Assembly: GCF_026340565.1 (NCBI RefSeq)
Contig: NZ_JAPEPB010000001.1
Location: 2,418,001 to 2,482,000, forward strand
From: Kitasatospora sp. NBC_01287
GTDB taxonomy: Bacteria; Actinomycetota; Actinomycetes; Streptomycetales; Streptomycetaceae
Direction of reading: 5' to 3'
DNA length: 64,000 nucleotides
Each line of letters starts with the position of its first letter. The first letter of the stretch is position 1. This document shows positions 56,389 through 64,000 of the stretch, in pieces. Under the pieces are notes generated by a model. That model worked only from the letters and a program-made list of their open reading frames with translations. It was not told where the DNA came from and ran no database searches. The translations under genes and the position numbers were made by a program.

Positions 56389-57834
56389 TCACCCCTCCGC
56401 GCGCACCCCGGCTCCCCGCGGGGTGCGGGTCATCGCGAGGTAGACGGCCGTGGAGACCAGCAGGCCGGTCGGCAGCGAGAGGTCGGTGCCGCCCGCCGCC
56501 CGGGCTATCGGGCCGGTGTAGAGCGGGGAGTCGACGCACTGGAAGGCGACGGCGGCGCCCGCGACCAAGGCGGTCACGCCGGCCCAGTTGACCCCGGAGG
56601 AGTACCAGAACGGGCTGCCCGGGGCCTCGTCCACCAGCCCCGGGCCGTCGTAGCGGTTGCGGCGCAGCAGGATGTCGGTGGCGTAGACGGCCATGCTGGG
56701 GCCGAGCAGCGCGACCATCAGCTGGAGCACGCTGTCGACGGTGTCCAGGAAGTTGGAGACCAGCAGCGCGTACAGGGTCAGCGCCACACCGAGGCTGCCG
56801 TCCAGCGCGACGCTGCGCGAGCGCCGGATCCGCAGCCCGACCGCCTGCAGGGCCAGGCCCGAACTGTAGGCGGTCATCGCGTTGTTGGCGATCACGCCGA
56901 GGACCACCGCGAGCAGGAAGGCCGGCTTGAACCAGGACGGCACGATCGTCAGCAGCGCGCTCTGCGGGTCGGACATGTCGAGCGCGGTGCCGGCCAGCGA
57001 GCCGAGCGCGGTGAACAGCATGCTGGGCAGGAAGGCGCCGAGCGCCGTCCACCCGGCGACCGCCCTCGGTGAGGTACGGCGGGGCAGGTAGCGGGAGAAG
57101 TCGGCGCTGTTGTTGTAGGAGAGCGGCCCGGAGGCGATCAGCGCCACCCCGCCGGCCAGCGCCGCCCAGAGCGCGCTGCCGTGCAGGGGCTGCTCGGGCC
57201 GGTAGTCCCAGCGCGCGTGGCCCAGCACGTAGCCGCCGAGCACGGTGAAGACCGCGGTCAGCACCAGGGTGATCGGCAGGTAGAGCTTCACGATGGCGGC
57301 GTGCCCGTAGACGCTGATGACCAGCGTGGCCGCGGCGACGAGGACGATGATCACGACCTTGACGGCCGTCCCGGGCCGGATGCCGACCTCGGCCGCGAGG
57401 CTGAAGGCGGCCAGTGAGCCGGCGGACCAGTTCAGCGCGAGGTAGCAGACCGAGACGAACCAGCCGGTCACGGCGATGTTCGCGCGGTTCCCCCGGACGC
57501 CGAACATCGCCCGCATGATCACCTCGCTCGGTGCCCCGGCGGCCGGCCCGCTGACGGCGAGCAGCCCGACCAGCGCCCAGCAGAGGTTGCCGACCGCGAT
57601 CACGGCCAGCGACTGCCACAGGTCGAGGCCCAGCAGGATCAGCGCGCCGCCGACCACCAGGTTGAGGTAGCTGACGTTGGGCGCCGCCCAGACGGCGAAG
57701 AGCTGCCGCGCGCTGCCGTGCCGCTCGTCCTCGGGGATGAAGTCGATGCCGTGCGCTTCCACCCGTCCGGCCCGGTCGGGCGGCGGCAGGGGGTGGGGGA
57801 CCTCCGTGCGGGGGTCTGGAATCGTGGATTCCAT
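56389..57834 (-). CDS. NCS1-family purine/cytosine permease-like transporter
   Basis: This 481-residue membrane protein starts MESTIPDPRTEVPHPLPPPD, with GGAGGAC three bases before the ATG. It shows the NCS1 helices and the family stretch NVSYLNLVVGGALILLG near the start, LSYNNSADFSRYLPRRTSPR in the middle, and GLALQAVGLRIRRSRSV. Twelve membrane helices are expected. Substrates in the family are purines, pyrimidines, hydantoins or thiamine. It is divergent from a TetR gene, and an amidohydrolase gene follows on that side, suggesting uptake of a cyclic amide or a nucleobase. A short tandem repeat of CCCGTCACCCC type lies near its stop. Confidence 0.88.
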   Translation of the reverse strand: MESTIPDPRTEVPHPLPPPDRAGRVEAHGIDFIPEDERHGSARQLFAVWAAPNVSYLNLVVGGALILLGLDLWQSLAVIAVGNLCWALVGLLAVSGPAAGAPSEVIMRAMFGVRGNRANIAVTGWFVSVCYLALNWSAGSLAAFSLAAEVGIRPGTAVKVVIIVLVAAATLVISVYGHAAIVKLYLPITLVLTAVFTVLGGYVLGHARWDYRPEQPLHGSALWAALAGGVALIASGPLSYNNSADFSRYLPRRTSPRAVAGWTALGAFLPSMLFTALGSLAGTALDMSDPQSALLTIVPSWFKPAFLLAVVLGVIANNAMTAYSSGLALQAVGLRIRRSRSVALDGSLGVALTLYALLVSNFLDTVDSVLQLMVALLGPSMAVYATDILLRRNRYDGPGLVDEAPGSPFWYSSGVNWAGVTALVAGAAVAFQCVDSPLYTGPIARAAGGTDLSLPTGLLVSTAVYLAMTRTPRGAGVRAEG

Positions 57835-57902
57835 GGAGTCCTCCGAACTGTCGAACTCGGACCGGCCGGCACCTGGTGGGCGGTCCTGAGAGCCCGTCTT
57901 GT

Positions 57903-57924
57903 CTATTGGTCGCACATCCAATAG
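57903..57924. promoter_or_regulatory. Palindromic operator CTATTGG-N8-CCAATAG
   Basis: Perfect 7-base arms (57903-57909 and 57918-57924) with an 8-base spacer lie in the 100-base gap between the divergent permease and TetR genes, 10 bases before the TetR start. It is a typical TetR-family site and would let the regulator control itself and the permease. Confidence 0.7.
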
Positions 57925-57934
57925 CGTGCGGGGC

Positions 57935-58609
57935 ATGTCGTCAAGCGTTCAGCCGAAACGGGTCCGCAAGACCCCGGAGGCCCGCCGGGCCGAGATCGTG
58001 GCCGCGGCGGCCGCCGTCGCCCTCACCGAGGGCCTGGAGTGCATCACCATGCGGCGGATGGCCGATGAGCTGGCCGTGCGCCCCGGACTGATCAGCCACT
58101 ACTTCCCGGTGGCGGAGGAGTTGGTCGCCGAGGCGTTCGGCAGCGCGGCCACCGCCGAGTTGGAGGAGCTGCTCCCGGCCGACCCGGCGGCGGGGCGCCC
58201 GGTCGAGCGGCTGGCCCGGTTCTTCTCGCTGACGGCCGGGGAGCGCTACGACGGCATGAGCAGACTCTGGCTCAACGCCAGGCACCTCAGCCGGTTCCGG
58301 GACGGGCTGCGCGAGCGGGTCGGCCACCAGGAGGCCCGCTGGCGCGACCGCCTGACCGGGGTGATCAGCGCCGGAGTGGCCGCCGGGGAGTTCCGGACCG
58401 AGGATCCCGCGTTCACCGCGATCCACCTGCTCGTCGTGCTGGACGGCCTCAGCGCCCACGCCAACACCGACCGGGGCGACCCGAGCGAGCGGTCCGCGGC
58501 GGTGGCGAACCTGGCCGTCAGCACGGCCGAGCGCGAACTGCGCCTGCCGGCCGGCGCCCTGCGCACCAGACCCGAGAACCTTCGGCCGGCGCCACCGGCC
58601 ACCGACTGA
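57935..58609 (+). CDS. TetR-family transcriptional regulator
   Basis: This 224-residue protein starts at ATG 57935. The TetR helix-turn-helix reads RKTPEARRAEIVAAAAAVAL, then GLECITMRRMADELAVRPGL and ISHYFPVAEELVAEAFGSA. The helical ligand-binding half has FSLTAGERYDGMSRLWLNAR. It is close to the BetI/PsrA-like TetR group. The divergent permease and the operator beside its start support local control; the amidohydrolase gene 93 bases downstream is on the same strand and may be co-transcribed. Confidence 0.9.
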   Translation: MSSSVQPKRVRKTPEARRAEIVAAAAAVALTEGLECITMRRMADELAVRPGLISHYFPVAEELVAEAFGSAATAELEELLPADPAAGRPVERLARFFSLTAGERYDGMSRLWLNARHLSRFRDGLRERVGHQEARWRDRLTGVISAGVAAGEFRTEDPAFTAIHLLVVLDGLSAHANTDRGDPSERSAAVANLAVSTAERELRLPAGALRTRPENLRPAPPATD

Positions 58610-58702
58610 CCAGCGCCCGCCCGACCGGCGCCCGACCGGCGCCCGACCGAGCACCAGCTGCTCGACCAGCACCTGCCCCACCAGCACCTGAAGGAGCCGC
58701 TC

Positions 58703-60349
58703 GTGCCCACCGACCTCGTCCTGCTCTCCGCCCGGCTGCTCGACCCGGCCACGGGGCGGCTCCTGCCGCACACCGCACTGGCCGCCGCCGACGGCCGGAT
58801 CACCCACCTCGGCGACGACCGCGAACTGCGGGCCCTGGCCGGCCCGGCCACCACCGTGGTCGACCTCAAGGGCGCGGTGGTCACCCCGGGCCTGGTCGAC
58901 GGACACCTGCACCCGCTCTCCGGCGTCGAGCGCACCATGGGCGTCGACCTCTCCGGCTGCGCCGACCTGCCCGCCGTGCGCGCGGCGCTGGCCCGGGAGG
59001 CCGCCGCCCTGGCGCCCGGTGCCTGGCTGCGCGGCTGGGGGCTCGACCCCAACGTCTTCGGCGACCGGCCCGTGGCCACCGCCGCCCTCGGGCCGGTGCT
59101 CGACGGCGTCCCCGCGGCCCTCGACCTCTTCGACGCGCACTCGATGCTGGCCAGCCCGCGCGCGCTGGAGCTGGCGGGCATCGACGGGCCGCGCCACTTC
59201 GAGCAGGCCGCCGAGATCGTCTGCGACGCCGACGGACGCCCCACCGGCCTGCTCCTGGAGGACGCCGCCTGCGAGCTGCTGGAGGCTGCCGCTCCCAAGC
59301 CCACCGCCGCCGAGTTGCACGAGCGGGCGGCGGCCGTGCTGCGCGCGATGGCCGCCTCGGGCCTGACCGGCGGCCACGCGATGGACGCGAACGGCGACAG
59401 CCTGGCCGGCTACGCCGCGCTGGAGGCGGACGGCGCCCTCCCGCTGCGGCTGCGCGTGGCGCCCTGGTGCCAGCCCGGCACCGCCAACGACGCCGACGCG
59501 GTCACCGAGCTGATCCGCCTGCAGGGCACCGGCGGTGCGCGCTGGCGGGTGGACGGCGTGAAGCTCTTCATGGACGGCACCATCGACAACGGCACCGCCT
59601 GGCTCGAAGCGCCCGACTGCCATGGCCAGTCCACCCACGCCTTCTGGCCCGACCCTCAGGTCTACACCCGGGTGATCGGGCAGCTCCACCGCGCGGGCGT
59701 GCCCACCGCCACCCACGCCATCGGCGACGCCGCCGTGCGGCACGTGCTCGACGCCATCGAGCGGGCGCAGGGCGGCAGGGCGGGCGGGGCGGGCGGGGCC
59801 GGACCGGTGCGCCACCGGGTCGAGCACATCGAGACCGTCCCCGACGACACCGTGCACCGCTTCGCCGCGCTCGGCGTCACCGCCTCCATGCAGCCCACCC
59901 ACTGCTGCGACTACACCAGGGCCGACCACACCGACAACTGGTCCCGCCGCCTCGGCGAGGAGCGGGCCGCCCGCGCCTGGCGCTGCCGCGACCTGTGGGA
60001 GGCGGGCGCCCGGGTGGTGCTCGGCTCCGACTGGCCGATCGCCCCGTACCCGCCGCTCACCGTCATGGCCGGCGCCCGGCACCGCCGCCCGAGCCGCGAC
60101 CTGGCCGAGCCCCCGCACGGGATCGAGCAGGCGCTGACCCCGTTGCAGGCGCTGCGGGGCGTCACCGTCAACCCGGCCTGGGCGGCGGGCGAGGAGGCGG
60201 TGGCCGGCCGCCTCGCCGTCGGCTACCGCGCCGACCTCACCGCGCTCGCCGAGAACCCGCTCACCGTCGCGGACACCGAGCTGGCCGAACTCCCCGTGCT
60301 GCTCACGGCGGTGGACGGACGGCCGACACACCGGGCCGCCGGGATCTGA
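58703..60349 (+). CDS. YtcJ-like amidohydrolase
   Basis: This 548-residue protein starts at GTG after GAAGGAGCC. The metal site HxH is in VDGHLHPLSG near residue 70; other conserved parts are GVKLFMDGTIDNGTAW, ATHAIGDAAVRHVLD, RVEHIETVPDDTVHRF and GSDWPIAPYPPLTVMAG, the pattern of the amidohydrolase 3/YtcJ group. These zinc enzymes cleave N-acyl or cyclic amides, with exact substrates mostly unknown. A transporter of the NCS1 class and a TetR gene lie just upstream, so a shared uptake and hydrolysis pathway is plausible. Confidence 0.9.
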   Translation: MPTDLVLLSARLLDPATGRLLPHTALAAADGRITHLGDDRELRALAGPATTVVDLKGAVVTPGLVDGHLHPLSGVERTMGVDLSGCADLPAVRAALAREAAALAPGAWLRGWGLDPNVFGDRPVATAALGPVLDGVPAALDLFDAHSMLASPRALELAGIDGPRHFEQAAEIVCDADGRPTGLLLEDAACELLEAAAPKPTAAELHERAAAVLRAMAASGLTGGHAMDANGDSLAGYAALEADGALPLRLRVAPWCQPGTANDADAVTELIRLQGTGGARWRVDGVKLFMDGTIDNGTAWLEAPDCHGQSTHAFWPDPQVYTRVIGQLHRAGVPTATHAIGDAAVRHVLDAIERAQGGRAGGAGGAGPVRHRVEHIETVPDDTVHRFAALGVTASMQPTHCCDYTRADHTDNWSRRLGEERAARAWRCRDLWEAGARVVLGSDWPIAPYPPLTVMAGARHRRPSRDLAEPPHGIEQALTPLQALRGVTVNPAWAAGEEAVAGRLAVGYRADLTALAENPLTVADTELAELPVLLTAVDGRPTHRAAGI

Positions 60350-60658
60350 GCCGCGGTCAGCTGGCCCGGCCGACGGCGTCCGGCGCCCCACCCCGACCTT
60401 CGAAGGCCCGCTCCACGCCACGTCCAGCAGCGCCAACTCGCGTCCGGCGAGCTGCCGGCGAGCTGCCGGCGAGCTGCCGGCGAGCTGCCGGCGAGCTGCC
60501 GGCAGGCGTCCGGCGCGGCATGGGCCAGGTACTCGGCCTCCTCGATCGCCCGCGCGTCCCACCCGAGGTCGGCCAGGTGAGGCCGGAATCGGTCACCTTC
60601 CCCTCGAAGATCACCATGGGACCGTCGGAGCCGCGCGGGGCGATGACGGTCCCGCACA
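60350..60658. other. Gene-free stretch with an 11-bp tandem repeat
   Basis: About 310 bases without a convincing gene. Five CCGGCGAGCTG units occupy 60444-60498. A minus-strand ORF here has an odd composition (repeated Q-L-A-G-S from the repeat) and no recognisable product. Confidence 0.6.
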
Positions 60659-61399
60659 TCACCAGGGAACTACGCCGGCGTCGTCGAAGAACTGACCGGT
60701 CGGGCCGTCGTCGGGCAGGGTGGCGAGTTTGATGGCGATCGCCGCGCCCTGTTCGGGGGTGCGCACGCCACGGAAGCCGTTGAGGTCGGTCGCGACGTAG
60801 CCGGGGCAGCCGACGTTGATCAGGATGTTCGAGCCGCTCAACTCCCGGGCGTACTGGAGGGTGACGGCGTTCAGGAAGGTCTTCGACGGCGCGTACGCCG
60901 CAGCCACCGGACCTGCCGTCTGCTCAGCGGCGGCTCCCGACTGCCGGGCGAGGGAGCCGACGCTGCTGGACATGTTCACGATCCGCGGCGAGGCGGAGCG
61001 GCGCAGCAGAGGCAGCATCGCGTTGGTGACGCGGATGACGCCGATCACGTTGGTCTCCACGACCGCGCGGATGGTGGCGGGATCGACCCGGGTGGGCTCC
61101 TGCGGCATGCCGCCGGTGATGGCGGCGTTGTTGACGAGCACGTCGAGGCGCCCGGCCCGTTCCTCGATCAGCCGCGCGGCGGCGGTCGCGCTCGCGTCGT
61201 CGGTCACGTCCAGGGGTACGCCGAACGCGTCGACGCCGGCCGCGCGCAGTCTGTCCACCGCGGCGTTGCGGCGCTGTTCGTCGCGGGCGCCGACGCCGAC
61301 GCTCCAGCCGAGGGCGCCCAGGCCCGCGGCGATCTCGTAGCCGATTCCCTTGTTCGCGCCGGTGACCAGCGCAATCGTCTCTTCGCTCATAGGGACCAT
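60659..61399 (-). CDS. SDR-family oxidoreductase
   Basis: This 246-residue protein has the SDR motif TGANKGIG near the N-terminus, NNAAI, and the catalytic Ser-Tyr-Lys in MSSSVGS and AYAPSKTF. The first ATG 61399 has GAGGG four bases upstream; ATG 61390 (MSEETIALVTGANKGIGYE) is the alternative. It is an NAD(P)H-dependent dehydrogenase or reductase with unknown substrate. It is divergent from a LysR gene (spacer 61400-61485) that carries a LysR-type box, so the two are likely linked. Confidence 0.9.
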   Translation of the reverse strand: MVPMSEETIALVTGANKGIGYEIAAGLGALGWSVGVGARDEQRRNAAVDRLRAAGVDAFGVPLDVTDDASATAAARLIEERAGRLDVLVNNAAITGGMPQEPTRVDPATIRAVVETNVIGVIRVTNAMLPLLRRSASPRIVNMSSSVGSLARQSGAAAEQTAGPVAAAYAPSKTFLNAVTLQYARELSGSNILINVGCPGYVATDLNGFRGVRTPEQGAAIAIKLATLPDDGPTGQFFDDAGVVPW

Positions 61400-61448
61400 G
61401 CTGCCCTCGGGCCCCGCCGGGGGTCCAAGACCGATCGGGTGGTCAACG

Positions 61449-61463
61449 ATACCGTCCGGGTAT
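61449..61463. promoter_or_regulatory. LysR-type box ATACC-N5-GGTAT
   Basis: An inverted repeat with ATAC-N7-GTAT, matching the T-N11-A pattern of LysR binding sites, in the spacer between the divergent SDR and LysR genes. A typical recognition site for the adjacent regulator. Confidence 0.65.
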
Positions 61464-61485
61464 TGATCCGGGGTAGCGTGGCTGC

Positions 61486-62337
61486 GTGGAGACCCGGGAA
61501 CTGCGGTATTTCGTCGCCGTCGCTGAAGAGCTGCACTTCGGGCGCGCAGCGCAGCGACTCGGGATCGCGCAGCCGCCCTTGTCACGGGCCATCCAGCAGC
61601 TCGAACGCCGACTCGGGGCGGCACTGCTTGATCGGACCAGCCGCACCGTCACGCTGACCGAGGCCGGCTCGGTGCTGTTGGCCGAGGGCCGGGCGGCCCT
61701 CGACGCGGTCGACGCCGCCGAGCGGCGGACCCGCCGCGCCGCCCTGCCCGCGACCGGCCGTCCCGGCCTGGTCCTGGTCACCAAAGCCAGCGCGTCCAGC
61801 GAGCTGCTGGCGAAACTGCTCGACGCGTACGCCGCCGAACCCGGCGCGGTCCCCGTCGAGGTCATCCTGTGCGGCCCGGCCGAGCAGGCACGACTCCTGC
61901 GCGAAGGCCGGGCCGACGTGGCGCTGCTGCACCGGCCGTTCGACTCGACAGCCGGGTTCCACACCGAAGAACTCGGCACGGAGAGCCAGGTGGTGGTCCT
62001 GCCGGCCGGGCATCCGCTCACCGACCGCGCCCATGTGCGCATGGCCGACATCACCGGCCTGCCGGGCCTGCCTCTGCCACGCTGGCCCGACCCCGACGGC
62101 ACCTACCCGCCCGGCCCCGGCCCGCAGGTCCGCGACCACGCGCAGTTGCTGCAGCTCGTCGCGCTCGGGCGGGCCTGCGCGGTCTCACCGGAGTCGTGCC
62201 GAGCCCAACTGCACGGTGACCTCGCCGCCGTGCCCGTGCTGGACGCGCCAGCAGTCACCACTGTCATCGCCTGGCCCCCGCACAGCCGGTCCAGAGCCGT
62301 CGCCGACTTTGTCCGGACTGCAACACGTCTCCAGTAG
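61486..62337 (+). CDS. LysR-family transcriptional regulator
   Basis: This 283-residue protein starts at GTG 61486. The helix-turn-helix reads METRELRYFVAVAEELHFGR, then AAQRLGIAQPPLSRAIQQLE and GAALLDRTSRTVTLTEAGSV. The effector domain has VEVILCGPAEQARLLREGRA and SRAVADFVRTATRLQ at the end. It is divergent from the SDR gene, with a LysR box between them. Confidence 0.9.
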   Translation: METRELRYFVAVAEELHFGRAAQRLGIAQPPLSRAIQQLERRLGAALLDRTSRTVTLTEAGSVLLAEGRAALDAVDAAERRTRRAALPATGRPGLVLVTKASASSELLAKLLDAYAAEPGAVPVEVILCGPAEQARLLREGRADVALLHRPFDSTAGFHTEELGTESQVVVLPAGHPLTDRAHVRMADITGLPGLPLPRWPDPDGTYPPGPGPQVRDHAQLLQLVALGRACAVSPESCRAQLHGDLAAVPVLDAPAVTTVIAWPPHSRSRAVADFVRTATRLQ

Positions 62338-62497
62338 TTCCAACACGCAGTCCCAACAAGCAGTTCCAACACGCCTGGCCAGGTTCCACCTGTCGTGGCC
62401 CGGCTCAGCAACCACAGCGACCAGGTCGGGCCCGTGACAACGACCGCGGCCAACCGGCCGGGCCCGGCCCGGGTTGCCGTGGCGCGAAGGACACGCT

Positions 62498-62526
62498 CGT
62501 TCCGGTGGAGCCGTCCCACCGGAACG
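62498..62526. terminator. Hairpin terminator, 11-bp perfect stem
   Basis: CGTTCCGGTGG (62498-62508) pairs with CCACCGGAACG (62516-62526), with a 7-base loop. It is 24 bases beyond the stop of the minus-strand gene at 62550 and also follows the plus-strand LysR gene, so it may serve both. Confidence 0.7.
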
Positions 62527-62549
62527 GGACCCTTCCGCACCACCCCCGG

Positions 62550-62927
62550 TCAGGGTCGGACGGTCTGCTCGATGCGCTCGAAGATGTCGCAGTCCGTCTC
62601 GCGGTGCCACTGCGGCAGATCGTCCCAGTCCGCGACGTGACCGGGCTTCGGGTTGTCGAAGTGCCGGTGGATCTGGGCGATCCAGCACAGGGCGACGAAC
62701 CGGCCCTTCTGCTCCCGCGACAGCTTCGCACTGGCGCCGGCCGACAGACGCACGAACAGCTCCACCTGCTCGTGGACGGCCGCCGCGGACTGCCGCTCCC
62801 ACTGCGGCGACTCGTCCCACGGCGCGACGTAGGACGCTTTGGGCTCGCCGGGGAAGTACTTGCGCACCCCCTCGACCCACACCTCGTGGAAGAACTCGCC
62901 GGGCTCCAGCGCGGTGGTATCGGTCAC
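62550..62927 (-). CDS. Conserved hypothetical protein
   Basis: This 125-residue protein is read from a GTG that overlaps the previous stop (GTGA). It carries the repeated W-D-x-x-P-Q-W segment, in YVAPWDESPQWERQSAAAVH and VADWDDLPQWHRETDCDIFE, an internal duplication. It has no signal peptide. I do not recognise a family. It lies directly after a TPR/XRE-type gene and is probably translated with it, so it may be its partner. A hairpin follows the stop. Confidence 0.7.
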   Translation of the reverse strand: MTDTTALEPGEFFHEVWVEGVRKYFPGEPKASYVAPWDESPQWERQSAAAVHEQVELFVRLSAGASAKLSREQKGRFVALCWIAQIHRHFDNPKPGHVADWDDLPQWHRETDCDIFERIEQTVRP

Positions 62928-64000
62928 GATGCCGCTCCTCGGTAGGTGATCTGGTCCGTCAGGTTCGAGACTCGCGGGTCGGCCATGAGCGGCGCAAGGG
63001 GGCCGCGGAGGCTGTCCAGCTTGCGGACGATGTAACCCGAGCCGGTACGGTCGGCGAGATCGAGCGCGGCCCCGCTGTAGTGCACCACCCGGTCAACATC
63101 GCGATGCCGGGCCCCGAGTTCGGCGAGGCCCGCGAGTACTGCTCCCTGGCGCCTGGCGGACAGCCCTTGATGGACGGCCACCGACAGATACCGCTCGGCG
63201 GCATCCGCGTGGCCGAGCGCGAGGTGGCAGACGCCGCGCTGCTCGTACAGCCGTGAGCCGTCGAAACGCAACCAGCCGCCGTTCTGGAACTCACCGGAGA
63301 GATTGCCGACCTGGTCCGCCTGGTCGAGCGCCCGCAAGCATTCGTCCGCGTCTCCGACTCCTGCGTACGCCTCGGCCTGCACCGAGGCCACCCAGTACCG
63401 GGTGGACAGCTGCGGGTCCCCCTGCTCAGCGATACGGAGAGCGGCCTCCAGCAGGGGCACTGCTCCGGCCGGCCGCCGGTCGTACAGGTAGGTGAACGCG
63501 TGCCGGGTGAGTGCGCACGCCCACATGTCCATGGCGCCGGCTTCCTTTGCGGCCGACGCTGCCAGCGTGTAGCACTGCGCGGCAACCTCATACCTGTTCG
63601 CGTCGAAGGCGATCTCTCCGGCCAGTTGGTACAGGTCTGCGCCCTGGGAGCACAGGCGGAGGCGCTCACTGCCGCTGAGCGGGCGGGCAAGGGACTCAGC
63701 CAGCCGGGCGATCTGCTGACGCACCAGCGGCTCCACGTCACGCTTGTGGTCCGCCAGTCGATATGCCTGCCACAGAACTGTTGCCGCGTCAGCCGACCGT
63801 GGACGCGCCCCGCCCACCGGCTCGGCGGCCGCCGCCGTACCCGGCAGGGCGATCAATGCGCCGGTGGCGGCGATCAGGGCCAGGACATCGCGTCGGAGCA
63901 TGTCGTCAGGGTCACCATCTGCGAGAAGGACAGGGGGCTGGACGATGGGCTCCGGCGAGGATACAAGGAGCGAATCGAGCTCCTCCGGGGTCGCCTTGAG
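62924..64000 (-). CDS. TPR-containing protein of the XRE-regulator type (5' part outside window)
   Basis: The frame is open to the right window edge: it reads LKATPEELDSLLVSSPEPIV before DDMLRRDVLALIAATGALIA, so the apparent ATG at 63901 is internal and the gene continues beyond 64000. In Streptomyces the usual N-terminus is a Cro/CI-type helix-turn-helix, which I cannot see. The visible 358 residues are helical TPR-like repeats (VLWQAYRLADHKRDVEPLVR, YEVAAQCYTLAASAAKEAGA, TGSGYIVRKLDSLRGPL) of the signal-binding part. It ends overlapping a small hypothetical gene. Confidence 0.75.
   Translation of the reverse strand, partial: LKATPEELDSLLVSSPEPIVQPPVLLADGDPDDMLRRDVLALIAATGALIALPGTAAAAEPVGGARPRSADAATVLWQAYRLADHKRDVEPLVRQQIARLAESLARPLSGSERLRLCSQGADLYQLAGEIAFDANRYEVAAQCYTLAASAAKEAGAMDMWACALTRHAFTYLYDRRPAGAVPLLEAALRIAEQGDPQLSTRYWVASVQAEAYAGVGDADECLRALDQADQVGNLSGEFQNGGWLRFDGSRLYEQRGVCHLALGHADAAERYLSVAVHQGLSARRQGAVLAGLAELGARHRDVDRVVHYSGAALDLADRTGSGYIVRKLDSLRGPLAPLMADPRVSNLTDQITYRGAAS

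Noticed and set aside
60223..60662. Minus-strand ORFs between the amidohydrolase and SDR genes
   Set aside because: Their sequence is dominated by the 11-bp tandem repeat (repeated Q-L-A-G-S) and no family is seen.

Overview
The window comes from a high-GC actinomycete, most likely Streptomyces or Kitasatospora. The signs are strong G/C bias at third codon positions, frequent GTG and TTG starts, short ATGA/GTGA gene overlaps, an ECF42-type sigma factor with a DGPF/YCII partner, a pSAM2-type integrative element remnant and a thiopeptide gene cluster. I cannot name the species.

Layout. 1-215 is the tail of a siderophore-interacting protein, followed by a strong hairpin. 520-12077 is a complete lactazole-type thiopeptide cluster: four tandem precursor genes, then the B, C, D, E and F enzymes in the lactazole order. 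These are a glutamylating LanB, a pyridine synthase, a leader-binding RRE/ThiF-like partner, a YcaO cyclodehydratase, and a fused glutamate-elimination/azoline-dehydrogenase protein. The four precursors share nearly the same leader but carry different cores, so one enzyme set probably makes several macrocycles. 12147-19496 holds a hypothetical gene, a secreted lipase, a three-gene unit (unknown protein, MoxR ATPase, zinc-protease/VWA protein) and a LURP-one-like protein. 19723-26571 holds a secreted M9 collagenase, two LysR regulators, a YncE-like beta-propeller protein and an O6-methylguanine-DNA methyltransferase.

27007-44359 is the most unusual stretch. It contains an 11.6 kb RHS/YD-repeat toxin gene with four LamG domains, read leftward and ending in its own toxin tip and immunity gene. 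Downstream of it are two further toxin pieces that lack an RHS body, both with deaminase-like zinc motifs, one with its own immunity gene. Between and beside these modules lies a decayed AICE (truncated rep, xis, frameshifted int). It is flanked by a 69-bp direct repeat that includes the 3' end of int, and both repeat copies sit next to a 15-bp-stem terminator. The toxin tips, orphan modules and immunity genes look more A+T-rich than the chromosome around them.

45048-64000 is ordinary chromosome: a small exported protein, an MMPL transporter, a sedolisin (S53) protease with Ig-like repeats, a serine hydrolase of the beta-lactamase fold, an ECF42 sigma/YCII/reductase-fold trio, a quinone-oxidoreductase-like MDR protein, an NCS1 permease divergent from a TetR regulator with a clear palindromic operator, a YtcJ-like amidohydrolase, a divergent SDR/LysR pair with a LysR box, a small unknown protein, and a TPR protein of the XRE-regulator type cut by the window end. 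No tRNA, rRNA or CRISPR array was seen.
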